DNA of 60,166 bases from Actinomadura sp. NBRC 104412 (GCF_030269515.1 NZ_BSTM01000034.1:1-60166); one strand, 5' to 3'; numbered from the stretch's first letter, positions 16,347 to 25,755 are shown. Translations and numbers: made by a program. The notes: generated by a model from the sequence alone, not told the origin.

Positions 16347-16582
16347 CCCGCCCCCTTCTGTCACGCCTGAGAATCCATCCGGCTGCAACAGGATGACGAT
16401 CCGTTATCTGCCGCGTCAGGCAGTGGGGTGCGTCACATCACCCTCAGCGAGGGAATACGCGCGCTCCCACGAATGCGTACCCAGATGGCCGTGGGGCGTC
16501 CCCGGCCTCCGAATCTGAGCGGTGGCCAGTGGCGGACCGGGAGCCACGGTCAGCGACTCGGCGTCGGCGGCCGTGCCGTGGC
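16347..16582. other. Intergenic region, no gene recognised
   Basis: 236 bp between the nitroreductase start and the PIN toxin stop. Frames here do not resemble known proteins and lack plausible ribosome sites. It should contain the promoter of the nitroreductase gene. I see no clear operator. Confidence 0.4.
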
Positions 16583-17140
16583 TTATCCCCGGGTCCGCAA
16601 AGCCGCGACGGACTCGACGAGGCCGGCGCGTTCCAGCGCGTCCAGCACATCCTCGATCGTCTCCGGTGGGTTGCTTCGTGAGTCGACGATCTGCTGGACG
16701 CACGCCCAGACGACCCGGTCGTCGAGGTCGATCTGGTCGAGTACGAAGTCGTCCGGGCTCCTGGCCTCCACGTTCCAAGCCGCGAGCAGGTCAGCCGGGA
16801 AGTCCTTGAGGTTCGAGGTGACGATCACTTGCGCTTGAGACTTGATGGCGGCGGCCAGGACGTGCCGGTCTTCCGGGTCGGGCAGTTTCAGCGTTTCGAT
16901 GAGCGGCTCGTACCCTTCAACGAGAACGTCGGGGACCGCCTTGTTCATCAGGTTGCGGAGCCTGGTGAGCTTCTCCGTCGGGATGTCGGGACGGTTGGCG
17001 GCCAGATTTTCCTGCACCTCATCGAGAATGGCGTTTGTCCATTTGGCCTGGACCCGACCTGACTGGGCGATACGAATCAGCAGGTCGCGCTGCGTATTGC
17101 CGTAGAGGACGCAGGCGTCGTAGATCACTACGAACGTCAT
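16583..17140 (-). CDS. PIN-domain toxin (putative ribonuclease)
   Basis: 185 residues. The acidic metal site of PIN nucleases is visible: Asp8 (IYDACVLY), Glu41 (LDEVQ), Asp91 (DPEDRHVLAAA) and Asp113 (SNLKDFP). PIN toxins cleave RNA. ATG 17140 is two bases after the stop of the HTH gene (TGACCATG), so translation is coupled, which is typical of antitoxin-toxin order. The C-terminal extension after about residue 140 is longer than in VapC toxins and fits the PIN_3 type. Probably a toxin-antitoxin or defence-linked pair placed just downstream of the GTPase/Hsp70 operon. Confidence 0.85.
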   Translation of the reverse strand: MTFVVIYDACVLYGNTQRDLLIRIAQSGRVQAKWTNAILDEVQENLAANRPDIPTEKLTRLRNLMNKAVPDVLVEGYEPLIETLKLPDPEDRHVLAAAIKSQAQVIVTSNLKDFPADLLAAWNVEARSPDDFVLDQIDLDDRVVWACVQQIVDSRSNPPETIEDVLDALERAGLVESVAALRTRG

Positions 17141-17142
17141 GG

Positions 17143-17598
17143 TCAGATGCCCAACTCCTGGCCGAGTTCGGCGAGCTCGTCGGCGGCGGCGCGGCTCTGC
17201 GCCTCGCTCTCCCGCCTGAAGGCCATGAGGTCGTCCCACCTGATGCGGCGGTGCCGCCCGACCAGCCTGTAGGGGATCTTTCCCGTCTCCAGCAACCCGA
17301 TCAGGTATGGCCGCGAGACATTGAGCATGTTCGCCGCCTGCTGGGTCGTCAGTTCGGCGTGCGATGGCATCACCGACACCCCTCGCCCGGCGGCAGCCTG
17401 GGACAAGACGTAGGCGAGCAGGCTCACCGCTCGTCGAGGTAGGACAAGGGCCTCTTCCCCGCCGACTTCGGCCTGCACTCTGATGGCCTGCTCGTCAGGA
17501 TGCCGCTGAAGATAAGCCTTGATCCTCTGGACGGCTCGAGCAGCCTGCTCCGCGTCGATCGCGCCCGGCTCTATGCGCCTGACCTGGACGTCTGTCAT
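17143..17598 (-). CDS. Excisionase-type HTH antitoxin of the PIN toxin
   Basis: 151 residues. MerR/excisionase-like helix-turn-helix at about 83-128 (LTTQQAANMLNVSRPYLIGL, GKIPYRLVGRHRRIRWDDL). The N-terminal helical half is unlike phage excisionases and probably dimerises or binds the toxin. Encoded immediately upstream of, and coupled to, the PIN gene. ATG 17598 has GGGGG four bases upstream. An inverted repeat at 17621-17635 in its promoter is a candidate autoregulatory site. Confidence 0.82.
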   Translation of the reverse strand: MTDVQVRRIEPGAIDAEQAARAVQRIKAYLQRHPDEQAIRVQAEVGGEEALVLPRRAVSLLAYVLSQAAAGRGVSVMPSHAELTTQQAANMLNVSRPYLIGLLETGKIPYRLVGRHRRIRWDDLMAFRRESEAQSRAAADELAELGQELGI

Positions 17599-17620
17599 AC
17601 GGCCCCCTACGGTTCACCTA

Positions 17621-17635
17621 TTCGCAGTATGCGAA
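17621..17635. promoter_or_regulatory. Inverted repeat TTCGCA-GTA-TGCGAA, candidate TA operator
   Basis: 6-bp arms around 3 bp, 22 bp upstream of the HTH antitoxin start. It is flanked on the minus strand by the direct repeat GCGTTTG-CT-GCGTTTG. Toxin-antitoxin operons are normally autorepressed at such sites. Confidence 0.5.
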
Positions 17636-17746
17636 ACAAACGCAGCAAACGCAAGGGGACGCCCGGGCGGCGACCGCCTGCTGGTCGCGGGCATGAGCGA
17701 TGCGCCCGAGCCGCGCCTACCGCCGGGCGTTCTGGGCCAAGCGGCC

Positions 17747-19492
17747 CTAGAACGGCGGGAAGGTCGGGAGGGACGGGGGGTGGAAGCGGGTCGCGGCGGT
17801 GACGATGGCGCCCGTGAGCGTGGCGATGGTGAGGACCGACAGGCCCGCCAGCACCGCCCAGCGGCCTGCCTGGTAACCGGCGGGGACGCGGGTGGCGTCG
17901 CGCCCGCGCACCGGCCAGGGGGCGCGCAGCGGGGCCGTGCCCGGAAGGTCCTCGGAGGCCGGCTCGGCGTCGTCCTGGCGGGGCTCGGGGGGCAGGCCGG
18001 AGATCCAGATGAGCAGGTCGGCCACCGCGCACGGGCTGGTGGTCAGGCCCGAGGCGAAGTAGCGGACCTCTCCGGCGGTCTGGTCCAGGGCGCGGACGGC
18101 GTTGCCGAGGCCGGTGCCGTCGAGCCAGGCGCGCAGGTCGTTCTCGGACGGGTCGGGCGGCAGGTGGCCGATCTCGGTGCCGGTGAGCAGGTCGGTCTTG
18201 GTGACGACGACCGCGACGCGTTTCTGGTGACCCTTGTCCGGGCGGGAGCGCAGTTCGTTCAGGACGCGCTGCAGGGTGTCGGCGGGGTCCTCCTCGGAGG
18301 ACGCGGCGGCCTCGTCCACCTCCACCCGTTCCTCCGTGGTGAGGGAGCGGCGCACCTGGGGGAGGGCGAACGGGTCGACCACGAACAGGAGCGCTTCGCC
18401 GTGGTCCAGGTAGCGGAGCGACTCGACTTCGGTCGCGCCGGTGTAGTGCTCCCCGGCCGGGTCGAAGAAGTAGAGGATGCGGCGGGCGCGGCCGGGCAGG
18501 TCCAGGTCGACCATGGTGGCCAAAGGCAACTCGGGTCCCGTCTTGGCGGGACGGCCGCCGTGCTGGAACTCCTGGATGAGCCTCGCGTACGCGTCGGCGT
18601 GTCGTTTCTCGACGAAGGTCAGGCGCCCGTCCAGGGACTGCGCACGCGCGTGCAGGGCGCGGATGCCGAGCACCATGAACGTGGTCTTGCCCGCGGCCGG
18701 TCCTCCGACGATCGGCAGTGGTTCTACGCGTACGCGGCCGATGCGCTCGGGCAGGCGGCCCTGGCAGCGGGGGCAGTACGCGGCAAGGCGGAAGCGACCG
18801 AGGAAGACTGTGGTGGGGAGCCGTGCGCCGCAGCGGCAGACGTGCCGGAAGGCGCCTGCGGGCCCGGGGGTGAGGCGCGGGTGGTGCGCCCCGCATCTCG
18901 GGCACTCGTAGACGGGAAGGGCGATCTTCTCGTAGCAGAAGGGGTGCGGGCAGGTTTGCAGGATGCGTCCGTACGCCATGAAGAGGCGCTCCACGGCGGC
19001 CAGGACGAGCACGCAGACCAGCCAGGCGGCGAGGCCGATCGCGGCGACCGCCCCGTACAGGACGGTGAGCGCCACCCCGATGACGGCGGCCGGGATCGCG
19101 GCGGCGGCGATGCCCGCACACAGGGCGGCCCAGAGGGGGAAGGTGAAGAACCCCCAGGGTCCGCCGAGAAGCGTCCGGGTGAGGGCGACGACGATGCCGG
19201 ACGCGGCCGTCCAGACGCGGGGGACGACGGTACGGGTGATGGTCCACCAGTCACGCCAGACCTGCGAGATGAGGTAGTGGCGGTAGGAGATCTCGGGCTC
19301 GGCCACGGGGGAGGGTCCCTTGACCGTGGACGGCGCGAGCGTTCGGCACGCGTGCACGTAGTACAGGCCGAGGGCGGCGGCGCCCGCCACGACCAGCGTC
19401 GCGGGGAACAGGACGGGGAACACCACCGTGAATCCCAGCCACATGACGGCGACCCAGGCGGCGGCGAGGACGAGGACGACGATGGGGTGCAT
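17747..19492 (-). CDS. Membrane-anchored TRAFAC-clade GTPase with zinc ribbons (GTPase B)
   Basis: 581 residues. Four predicted transmembrane helices before the GTPase (about 3-23, 29-47, 121-142, 146-170) and one at the C-terminus (545-567). Two zinc-ribbon-like Cys clusters at 181-243 (Cys181/186/197/200 and Cys219/221/240/243). GTPase domain: P-loop GGPAAGKTT 263-271, switch-region FDPAGE 343-348 (DPAG in place of the usual DxxG such as DTAG), and base-specificity motif TKTD 431-434. It would put a GTP-dependent switch at the membrane. Last gene of the six-gene operon, three bases after the GAP1 gene. Paralogous to the GTPase at 21714, as in predicted double-GTPase conflict systems. Confidence 0.85.
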   Translation of the reverse strand: MHPIVVLVLAAAWVAVMWLGFTVVFPVLFPATLVVAGAAALGLYYVHACRTLAPSTVKGPSPVAEPEISYRHYLISQVWRDWWTITRTVVPRVWTAASGIVVALTRTLLGGPWGFFTFPLWAALCAGIAAAAIPAAVIGVALTVLYGAVAAIGLAAWLVCVLVLAAVERLFMAYGRILQTCPHPFCYEKIALPVYECPRCGAHHPRLTPGPAGAFRHVCRCGARLPTTVFLGRFRLAAYCPRCQGRLPERIGRVRVEPLPIVGGPAAGKTTFMVLGIRALHARAQSLDGRLTFVEKRHADAYARLIQEFQHGGRPAKTGPELPLATMVDLDLPGRARRILYFFDPAGEHYTGATEVESLRYLDHGEALLFVVDPFALPQVRRSLTTEERVEVDEAAASSEEDPADTLQRVLNELRSRPDKGHQKRVAVVVTKTDLLTGTEIGHLPPDPSENDLRAWLDGTGLGNAVRALDQTAGEVRYFASGLTTSPCAVADLLIWISGLPPEPRQDDAEPASEDLPGTAPLRAPWPVRGRDATRVPAGYQAGRWAVLAGLSVLTIATLTGAIVTAATRFHPPSLPTFPPF

Positions 19493-19495
19493 CGG

Positions 19496-21703
19496 TCACT
19501 CACCCCGCCCTCGCGCCTCGGCGATGAGATCCTTGAGCGCGGCGCGCAGCCTCGGGTCGCCTGAGAAGTGCGCGTCCAGCATGCGGGCCGAGAGCCAGCG
19601 CCCGGCGGCCGACCGCGCCCAGGTCTCCAGCGCCGGTTCGGAGGCGCCCAGCAGGCGCAGGCGCAGCACGACCTCGATGAGCTCGTTGCGTTGCGCCAGC
19701 TCGGCCGCGCGCACCGGGGACCGGCCGGAGCGGGCGCGTCCCGGAAGCCCGGCGGCCCACAGCGCGCCCAGCCGCGACCGCACCCCGGCCGGTACGGCCG
19801 CCAGCAGCGCCGCGCGGAAGGGCGGCTCGCGTGAGGCGGCGAGGCGGCGCGCGGCGGTGGACAGCACGTCCTCGACCAGTCCTTCGGCCGCGCCGGAGCC
19901 GGTGAGGGCGGCCAGCGCCTCGGCGGTGCGCTCCGGGCGTTGCGCCGTGACCGCGTCGGTGTAGGCGCCGACCGCCACGGCGGCCCGCGCGGACTCGCCT
20001 CCGGGGTCGGGACGCACGGTACGGACCCGCGCGACAAGCCGCTGCGTCTCGGGCGCGCAGAGCGCCGCGTGCCCTCCGGCGGCGATGCGTGCGAACGTGC
20101 GGGACGGCAGCCCGGCGAGGGCGGCTCCCGGCCCGAAGGCGCCGGGATGGGCGTCCATCAACGCCAGGCAGTCGGCCGCTGACGGCGGCTCCGTCCAGAC
20201 CCGTGCCAGCGCGCGTGCCGACTCGTCGGTGGCCGGATCGGCGGGCCGCAGGGCAAGGAGGTCCGCGGTCACCGCGACCCTGCGTCCCGGATGGCGCGAG
20301 GCGACGGTCACCAGCACGGGCAGCGCCACGGACGGGACGGCCAAGAGAGGCCCGTGTTCCGCGTAGAGCGCGTCGCAGGCGGGACCGGTGAGGACGGCCC
20401 GCCGCACGCCCGGATCCGCCTCCGCGAGGCCCGACAGCACACCCTCCAGCAGCGGCCCGCGCGAGGCCCCGGAGACGCGGGCCAGAGCGGCGGGAAGGTC
20501 ACCGGCCCCGCCTTCGCGGACGCATCGCGCGGCGGCGGCCCGGATCCCGGGAGGATCGGCTCCCGCTTCGGCGATCCGGGCGACCGCGGCCAGGTCCGGC
20601 GCCGACTCCAGCGCCGCCGCCAGGGACGTGCCGTCGCCCACCCTCGCGTGCACGGCCAGCGCGAGGTCGAGGCCCATCGGCGCGCCGCTCCCGGCCAGCT
20701 CCCGCCACACCCAGCCGGGGATCCGCTCGCCGTACCGCTCGACCAGCCGGACGACGGCGGCCTCCTCGGCGGCCGTCACCGTCCGGTCGCCCCGGCACAG
20801 CGACAGCAGCGTGGCCGCCTCCCCGGGCCCGCCCAGCTCGCCCAGTTCGGCGAGGGCGTCCAGGCCCGCGAAGTCGAACTCGCGCCAGCAGGCCGCGACC
20901 GTCCGGGCGTGGCGGCTCGGCGCGTGGCGGCTCGGCGCGTGCCCGCCGGAGCCGCCCTCGTCCAGGTGGAAGGCGTGCCCCGCCTGCCGCTGGGACGAGG
21001 CCCACACGTCCGGTGTCGTGCCGACCAGGCGCTGGGCGGCGGCGTCCGGGTCGGCGCTGTAGGTGACGAACGACATCCCCGCCGCCGCGGCGACCGGCAG
21101 CGAGTACGACACCACCGCGATCCAGCGGGCGATCGGCTCCACGTCGTCGGCGACCAGCACGACCCGGCCATGGCCGTCTTTCAGCACTTCGGTTACCGCG
21201 TCCATCAGCCCGGCGAGCAGCCCGTAAGGGTCCTTGCCCTGCCCCGCCAGCCATTCGGCGAGAAACTCGGGATCCGACTCCGCGCCGGGAGCGAACTCCT
21301 CCAGCAGGGGAAGCGCGGCGCCGTTCCCGTCCAGGGGGCCGTCGTTCCAGAGCGGGGCGTGCCACAGCTCGGCGGGACGCAGGCCCTCCAGTTCCTCCTC
21401 CTCCGCCACGACCGCGTGCGCGAAGAAGTTGCCGTACCGCCCCGAGTAGTCACGCCCCAGATAGCGGCAGCGCAGCAGCAACGGCCGTCCCGCGACCCGG
21501 TCGTACAGCAGGGCCACGGGGAAGCGGTCCAGCTCGTGCGCCTCGGGGGAGAGCGGCGCGCCGGGCGGGGGACGGTACGACAGGTACGGCGTCACCCCGG
21601 CACGCGCGCCCTCCGGCAGCCCGGGCGTCTCGGCGACGAACTGGAACCCCGCCCGGCCCGTGGGGCCCCTGCGCGTCGAGGTGTAGTGGAGCTGCCAGGC
21701 CAC
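19496..21703 (-). CDS. GTPase-associated protein 1 (GAP1)-type protein
   Basis: 735 residues. The N-terminus (MAWQLHYTSTRRGPTGRAGF, LDRFPVALLYDR, RDYSGRYGNFFAHAVV, ELWHAPLW) matches the GAP1-N2 domain at about 1-135. The remaining helical region corresponds to the GAP1 middle and C-terminal domains (DVEPIARWIAVVSYSLP, GMSFVTYSADPDAAAQRLVG). No catalytic motif is known; it is thought to pair with the TRAFAC GTPases in predicted conflict systems. It lies between the two GTPase genes with gaps of 10 and 3 bp. A 15-bp tandem repeat (20907-20936) encodes HAPSR repeated twice, a recent slippage in a linker. Confidence 0.82.
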   Translation of the reverse strand: MAWQLHYTSTRRGPTGRAGFQFVAETPGLPEGARAGVTPYLSYRPPPGAPLSPEAHELDRFPVALLYDRVAGRPLLLRCRYLGRDYSGRYGNFFAHAVVAEEEELEGLRPAELWHAPLWNDGPLDGNGAALPLLEEFAPGAESDPEFLAEWLAGQGKDPYGLLAGLMDAVTEVLKDGHGRVVLVADDVEPIARWIAVVSYSLPVAAAAGMSFVTYSADPDAAAQRLVGTTPDVWASSQRQAGHAFHLDEGGSGGHAPSRHAPSRHARTVAACWREFDFAGLDALAELGELGGPGEAATLLSLCRGDRTVTAAEEAAVVRLVERYGERIPGWVWRELAGSGAPMGLDLALAVHARVGDGTSLAAALESAPDLAAVARIAEAGADPPGIRAAAARCVREGGAGDLPAALARVSGASRGPLLEGVLSGLAEADPGVRRAVLTGPACDALYAEHGPLLAVPSVALPVLVTVASRHPGRRVAVTADLLALRPADPATDESARALARVWTEPPSAADCLALMDAHPGAFGPGAALAGLPSRTFARIAAGGHAALCAPETQRLVARVRTVRPDPGGESARAAVAVGAYTDAVTAQRPERTAEALAALTGSGAAEGLVEDVLSTAARRLAASREPPFRAALLAAVPAGVRSRLGALWAAGLPGRARSGRSPVRAAELAQRNELIEVVLRLRLLGASEPALETWARSAAGRWLSARMLDAHFSGDPRLRAALKDLIAEARGRGE

Positions 21704-21713
21704 GCCGCCGCCC

Positions 21714-23024
21714 TCACCTTCCCTGGAGGGGAGACGCCGCTCCCTTGCCGCCGGTGCCTGTGCCGGGCCTGACCCCGTCGAGCATCCCGAACTTGTAGAG
21801 CAGCCAGAGCAGCGGGTCCTCGGCCCGGTACGGCCGCACGCCCCCGGCGCCCACGCGCCCGTCCTCCGGTACGCCGCCCAGCGCGGAGATGCCGAACAGG
21901 GCGTGGTCGGCGTACTGCTGGCCGAGGTAGATGTCGAGCTGCCCGGCCTGCCACTCGTGCAGTAGGGCTCGCACCTGCGCGTCCACGGCCTCCCTGTCGT
22001 CCAGGTCCAGGACGCCCGAGCCGTCCCGCGAGCGGTGCAGCGCCGACTGCCGCGTCAGCGCCGGGCGCAGCACGTCGATCTTGGTCAGCGCCACCGCGAC
22101 CGGCACCGGCAGCGGGTCGCCGGGACGGGTGCCGTGCCGCTGCCGCAGCGCCTCGGTGACCCGCGCGAGGATGTTGATCGGCTCGCTGTCCGGATCGTCG
22201 GCCGGGGAGCCGGGCGTCACGGTGTCCGCCAGCGCGGACGCGGCGCCCGGCAGCTCCAGCGGGTCCACCAGGAAGATGATCGCGTCCGCCGCCTCCAGAT
22301 AGCGCAGGTGCAGGTCGCGGACCTCGCGGCTGCGCAGGTCCTCGCCCGCGGTGTCGAACAGCACCAGCGCGAGCGAGTCGGTGCGGGCGCGCGTCCGCAC
22401 CGGCAGCCCCCGGGAGCGGCGCGTGCGGGTGAGCAGGTAGACCAGCGGCTCGCGCGGGCCGGTCGCGGCGCTGGCGGTGGTGGGCAGCAGCCGCCGTTGC
22501 TCCAGCAGGGGACGGGCGAAGTCGCGCTTGTAACGCTCGATCGTCCGGTCGTCGCAGGCCACCAGCGAGGCGTCCAGCTCGGTGCCGACCCGGTTCATCA
22601 GCTCGTGCAGCAGTACGGCGATGTAGGTGCTCTTGCCCGCGTTCTTGGCGCCGACCAGCGCGACGATCCGGCCGGGGGAGTCCACGTACGCCGACGGCAG
22701 CGGGTTGTGGCATTCGGGGCAGACCCGGTTGCCCGTCACCTGCCCGCAGCCGGGACAGTCGGCCCTCCCCGGCGGGCGGGAGACGCGGGCCGTGCCCCGC
22801 CGTACGCGCGCCTCGAACACCGGCGGCAGCGACGCGCCCGCCGCCGACCCCAGGTACTCGGCGAGCTTGTGGTCGAGCTCCGGCTCGCACCCCGGACGGC
22901 GGCCCACGCGCCCACGGCAGCGGAACGGGATCCGCTGCGGCGCCACGACCGCGAAGCAGTACGGGCAGGTCAACCCATGCCGGGCGCGCACGCGAGGCAG
23001 CGGGACCCGTGACGTCAGCGACAT
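21714..23024 (-). CDS. Zinc-ribbon TRAFAC-clade GTPase (GTPase A)
   Basis: 436 residues. Two zinc-binding Cys clusters (Cys20/23/36/46 and Cys90/93/102/105) precede the GTPase domain: P-loop GAKNAGKST 125-133, LFDTAGED 222-229 and TKID 314-317. No transmembrane segment, so it is the soluble partner of the membrane GTPase at 17747. ATG 23024 is chosen because AGGGG lies eight bases upstream and the protein then begins with a compact zinc ribbon; further upstream the frame is low-complexity Arg/Cys. Fourth gene of the operon. Confidence 0.85.
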   Translation of the reverse strand: MSLTSRVPLPRVRARHGLTCPYCFAVVAPQRIPFRCRGRVGRRPGCEPELDHKLAEYLGSAAGASLPPVFEARVRRGTARVSRPPGRADCPGCGQVTGNRVCPECHNPLPSAYVDSPGRIVALVGAKNAGKSTYIAVLLHELMNRVGTELDASLVACDDRTIERYKRDFARPLLEQRRLLPTTASAATGPREPLVYLLTRTRRSRGLPVRTRARTDSLALVLFDTAGEDLRSREVRDLHLRYLEAADAIIFLVDPLELPGAASALADTVTPGSPADDPDSEPINILARVTEALRQRHGTRPGDPLPVPVAVALTKIDVLRPALTRQSALHRSRDGSGVLDLDDREAVDAQVRALLHEWQAGQLDIYLGQQYADHALFGISALGGVPEDGRVGAGGVRPYRAEDPLLWLLYKFGMLDGVRPGTGTGGKGAASPLQGR

Positions 23025-23067
23025 CGCGACCACCCCTTCCCATGCCGCTCCGTCATGTCCCCGTCCG

Positions 23068-25743
23068 TCATCTCGCGACCCGCAAGCGGCGTACCGGCGG
23101 GTCGCGGAGCTCGATGACATCATCCTCGGCGAAGCACCGCAGCCAATAGCCCCCCGCGCCCCCGGCCTGTGACCTCGGCAGGGACACCGACAGCTCGCCC
23201 GGCACCGGCACCTGCTCCCAGTCGGCGATGGTCTCACCGTCGCCGGGCCTGTGCGGCATGATCCGCCCGTCCCGCCGTACCAGCGTCAGCCGCCGCACCC
23301 GTACCGGGCGCGCGCACGTCAGCCGGATGGTGAGGGCACGCCGCCACGGCGGGCCGGTGCGTTCCACGTCGTAGTGGACGAGGACCCGCGCGCCCACCTC
23401 GGCCGTCACCGCGCGGCCCCTGACCCGCGTCCCGCCGGCCGTTCCCGCCGACGCGACCGACAGCTCGACCGGCAGTTCCTCCGGCACGGGCACCCGGATC
23501 CCGCCCTGGGTGTCATAGGCGGCGCGGCTGACGACCTCCCGCTCCACCGTGCCCTCCTCATCGGGCCGCCCCGTCCCGATCCGGTACGTCAGCTCGACCT
23601 CGGCCACGTCCTGCGGCCAGTCGAACCCGAGGTGCACGTACGCGCCCCTCCGCTCGGCCACCAGCCGCCGTGGCGGCGGCAGATGCACGTGCCGGTGGTA
23701 CGCGCCGATCGCGGCCAGGCCCTCCGCGACCGTCACCGCCAGCAGCCAGCCACCCGACCCCGGGCGTACGGACAGGCCGTCCTCCGTGGGCGTGCCGCCC
23801 AGACGCCGGCTCGCCGCGCGCACCTCCTCCAGCGGAACGACCGCGCTGCGCGGCCAGGGCGGCGACCGGTCCAGCATCACCAGCTCGGGCATGCCGTGCC
23901 GTGGACGCTCGAACCGCACCCGCAGCAGGCCGGGATCGGACGGGTCCGGCTCGGCGTCCAGCTCGTACACCGGGACGGGCGGAGCGCTCGGCCGCGCCGG
24001 CAACAACACCCCCGGTGTCGTCACCTCGCTGCCGTCGGCGTCCAGGTAGACCGCCGAGATCCGGTAGTGGTGCGTCGTGCCGTTGGGGACCTTCTCCTGG
24101 AAGCCCTCACGTGTGGCCGCGACCGGGCGCCCGTCCCGGACGACCTGGACCCGCACCGCCTCGGCGGGGCACCGCCACCGCCCCGTCACCTGGCCGTCCC
24201 CTGGGATCAGCTCGATCTCGCCCGGCTCCGGCCGTACCACGACCGGCCCCGCCACGGCCGGGGCCGCCGCGGCCTCGCCTCGGAAGGCCACCACCCCGTA
24301 GTACAGCGGGACGTTCACGGGCGGCCGGTCGTCCCGCCGCCCCGCCACGGCCTCGCCGTCGCCCGCGCCGCGCGGCGCCCGCTCGCGCCGCCGCACCACC
24401 TGGTAGCCCACCTCACCGGCCGTCGACGGGGACGGCTCCCACGTCAGCCGTACCGCCGAGCCGTCCGCCTCCGCGTGCACGGACGGCACCGGGCGCGGAG
24501 GCAGCCGCGACATGTGATCGCGCGCCCCTGGCAGGTCGCGGACCAGCTTGAGCGCGTCCGCCAGCAGCAGCCACGCCCTGTCCGGATCGGTCGCGGCCAC
24601 GGCGTGCTCGCGCAGCCGCACCGCCGTGTCGACCCGGCGCCGCGCCTCCGCCGCCAGGATCTGCGTGTCGTCCGGCTCCTCGCCCGCCTGCGGGGACGGG
24701 ACCTGCGCCGCCTCCGCCAGTTCCGCCGCCGCGTACACCTCGCCCGCGTCCAGCAGCGCGCGCAGGCGCCCCGCCAGGCCGCCGTCCGGGCCGGTCTCGC
24801 GCAGGACGGCGAACACCAGCCTCAGGCCGTCGTCGCGGTCGACGTCCAGGTCCTCCAGGGCGTGCCTCAGCAGCGCCCGTTCCGAGGCGCGCTGCCTGAG
24901 CCGCTCTCGCAGCCGCTCGACCAGGTCGTACCGCACCAGCTCGTTCAGGTCCGCGCCCGACCGCAGCGCCGCCAGGACGGTGTCCGCGTGCGTGGTGCTC
25001 GTGTCGCGGCTGCGCTTGGCCCACGCCGCCGCCGTCGCCTTCACCGCCGCCTCGTCCAGCCGCAGCGGCTCGCCGCCCGGCCCCGGCGCCGCGAAGCCGC
25101 GCACTACCCGCATCGGGCCGCGCAGCCGCCCCCCGAAGATGAAGTGCGCCAGATGGCGGCGGCCGAGCACGTCCAGCGACTCCCGCACCTTCCGGTACGC
25201 CGGGTACGGGGACGACGCCGGCAGCGGATCGGGCTCCCGCACGTCGATGCGGTCCGAGCGGGCCAGGTCCTCCAGCTCGGCCCGCGTCACCCCCGACGTG
25301 CGCGCGATGGCGTCCACCTCGCCCGGCGTGACCATCCGCAGCATGCCCGCCGCGTCCGCCAGCCGCGCCCGCGCCTGCGCCAGCCGCGCCCGGGTCCGCT
25401 CCTCACCGCCGCGCAGCCGCTCGTTCAGCGGCCCCAGGTCGCCCCGCTCCGCCGCCGCGAACAGCGGCGCCAGCTCCCGGTGCTCGGCCTCCAGCCGGTC
25501 GATCAGCTTGCGGTACTTGAGCTGGCCGCGCGCCCGCCGCCAGCACTGCCGCACCTCCTTCACCCGCGCGGCCACCGCCGCCGCGGTCAGCGGATCGGGC
25601 AGCGCGTACCGCACCCGCAGATCCTCCGGCGGCTGGTCCCCCGCCGCCCGCGCGGGCTCCAGCACCTCCGCCTGGTAGAGAGCGTCCAGGCCACGCGGGC
25701 CGCCCGCGTCCATCCGCTCGCGGCCCTTCACGCGGTCATCCAT
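23068..25743 (-). CDS. Large Fn3-like domain protein of the GTPase/Hsp70 operon
   Basis: 891 residues, no signal peptide or transmembrane helix. The N-terminal 410 residues are helical and Arg/Ala/Glu-rich (VKEVRQCWRRARGQLKYRKL, LEDLDVDRDDGLRLVFAVLR). From about 412 on come several beta-sandwich, fibronectin type III-like modules (VRLTWEPSPSTAGEVGYQVV; VTGRWRCPAEAVRVQVVRDG; HLGFDWPQDVAEVELTYRIG). No enzymatic motif is visible. It is probably a scaffold or client-recognition component, third in the operon, 12 bp after the Hsp70 gene. Function unknown. Confidence 0.8.
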   Translation of the reverse strand: MDDRVKGRERMDAGGPRGLDALYQAEVLEPARAAGDQPPEDLRVRYALPDPLTAAAVAARVKEVRQCWRRARGQLKYRKLIDRLEAEHRELAPLFAAAERGDLGPLNERLRGGEERTRARLAQARARLADAAGMLRMVTPGEVDAIARTSGVTRAELEDLARSDRIDVREPDPLPASSPYPAYRKVRESLDVLGRRHLAHFIFGGRLRGPMRVVRGFAAPGPGGEPLRLDEAAVKATAAAWAKRSRDTSTTHADTVLAALRSGADLNELVRYDLVERLRERLRQRASERALLRHALEDLDVDRDDGLRLVFAVLRETGPDGGLAGRLRALLDAGEVYAAAELAEAAQVPSPQAGEEPDDTQILAAEARRRVDTAVRLREHAVAATDPDRAWLLLADALKLVRDLPGARDHMSRLPPRPVPSVHAEADGSAVRLTWEPSPSTAGEVGYQVVRRRERAPRGAGDGEAVAGRRDDRPPVNVPLYYGVVAFRGEAAAAPAVAGPVVVRPEPGEIELIPGDGQVTGRWRCPAEAVRVQVVRDGRPVAATREGFQEKVPNGTTHHYRISAVYLDADGSEVTTPGVLLPARPSAPPVPVYELDAEPDPSDPGLLRVRFERPRHGMPELVMLDRSPPWPRSAVVPLEEVRAASRRLGGTPTEDGLSVRPGSGGWLLAVTVAEGLAAIGAYHRHVHLPPPRRLVAERRGAYVHLGFDWPQDVAEVELTYRIGTGRPDEEGTVEREVVSRAAYDTQGGIRVPVPEELPVELSVASAGTAGGTRVRGRAVTAEVGARVLVHYDVERTGPPWRRALTIRLTCARPVRVRRLTLVRRDGRIMPHRPGDGETIADWEQVPVPGELSVSLPRSQAGGAGGYWLRCFAEDDVIELRDPPVRRLRVAR

Positions 25744-25755
25744 GGGGAGAGCGGA

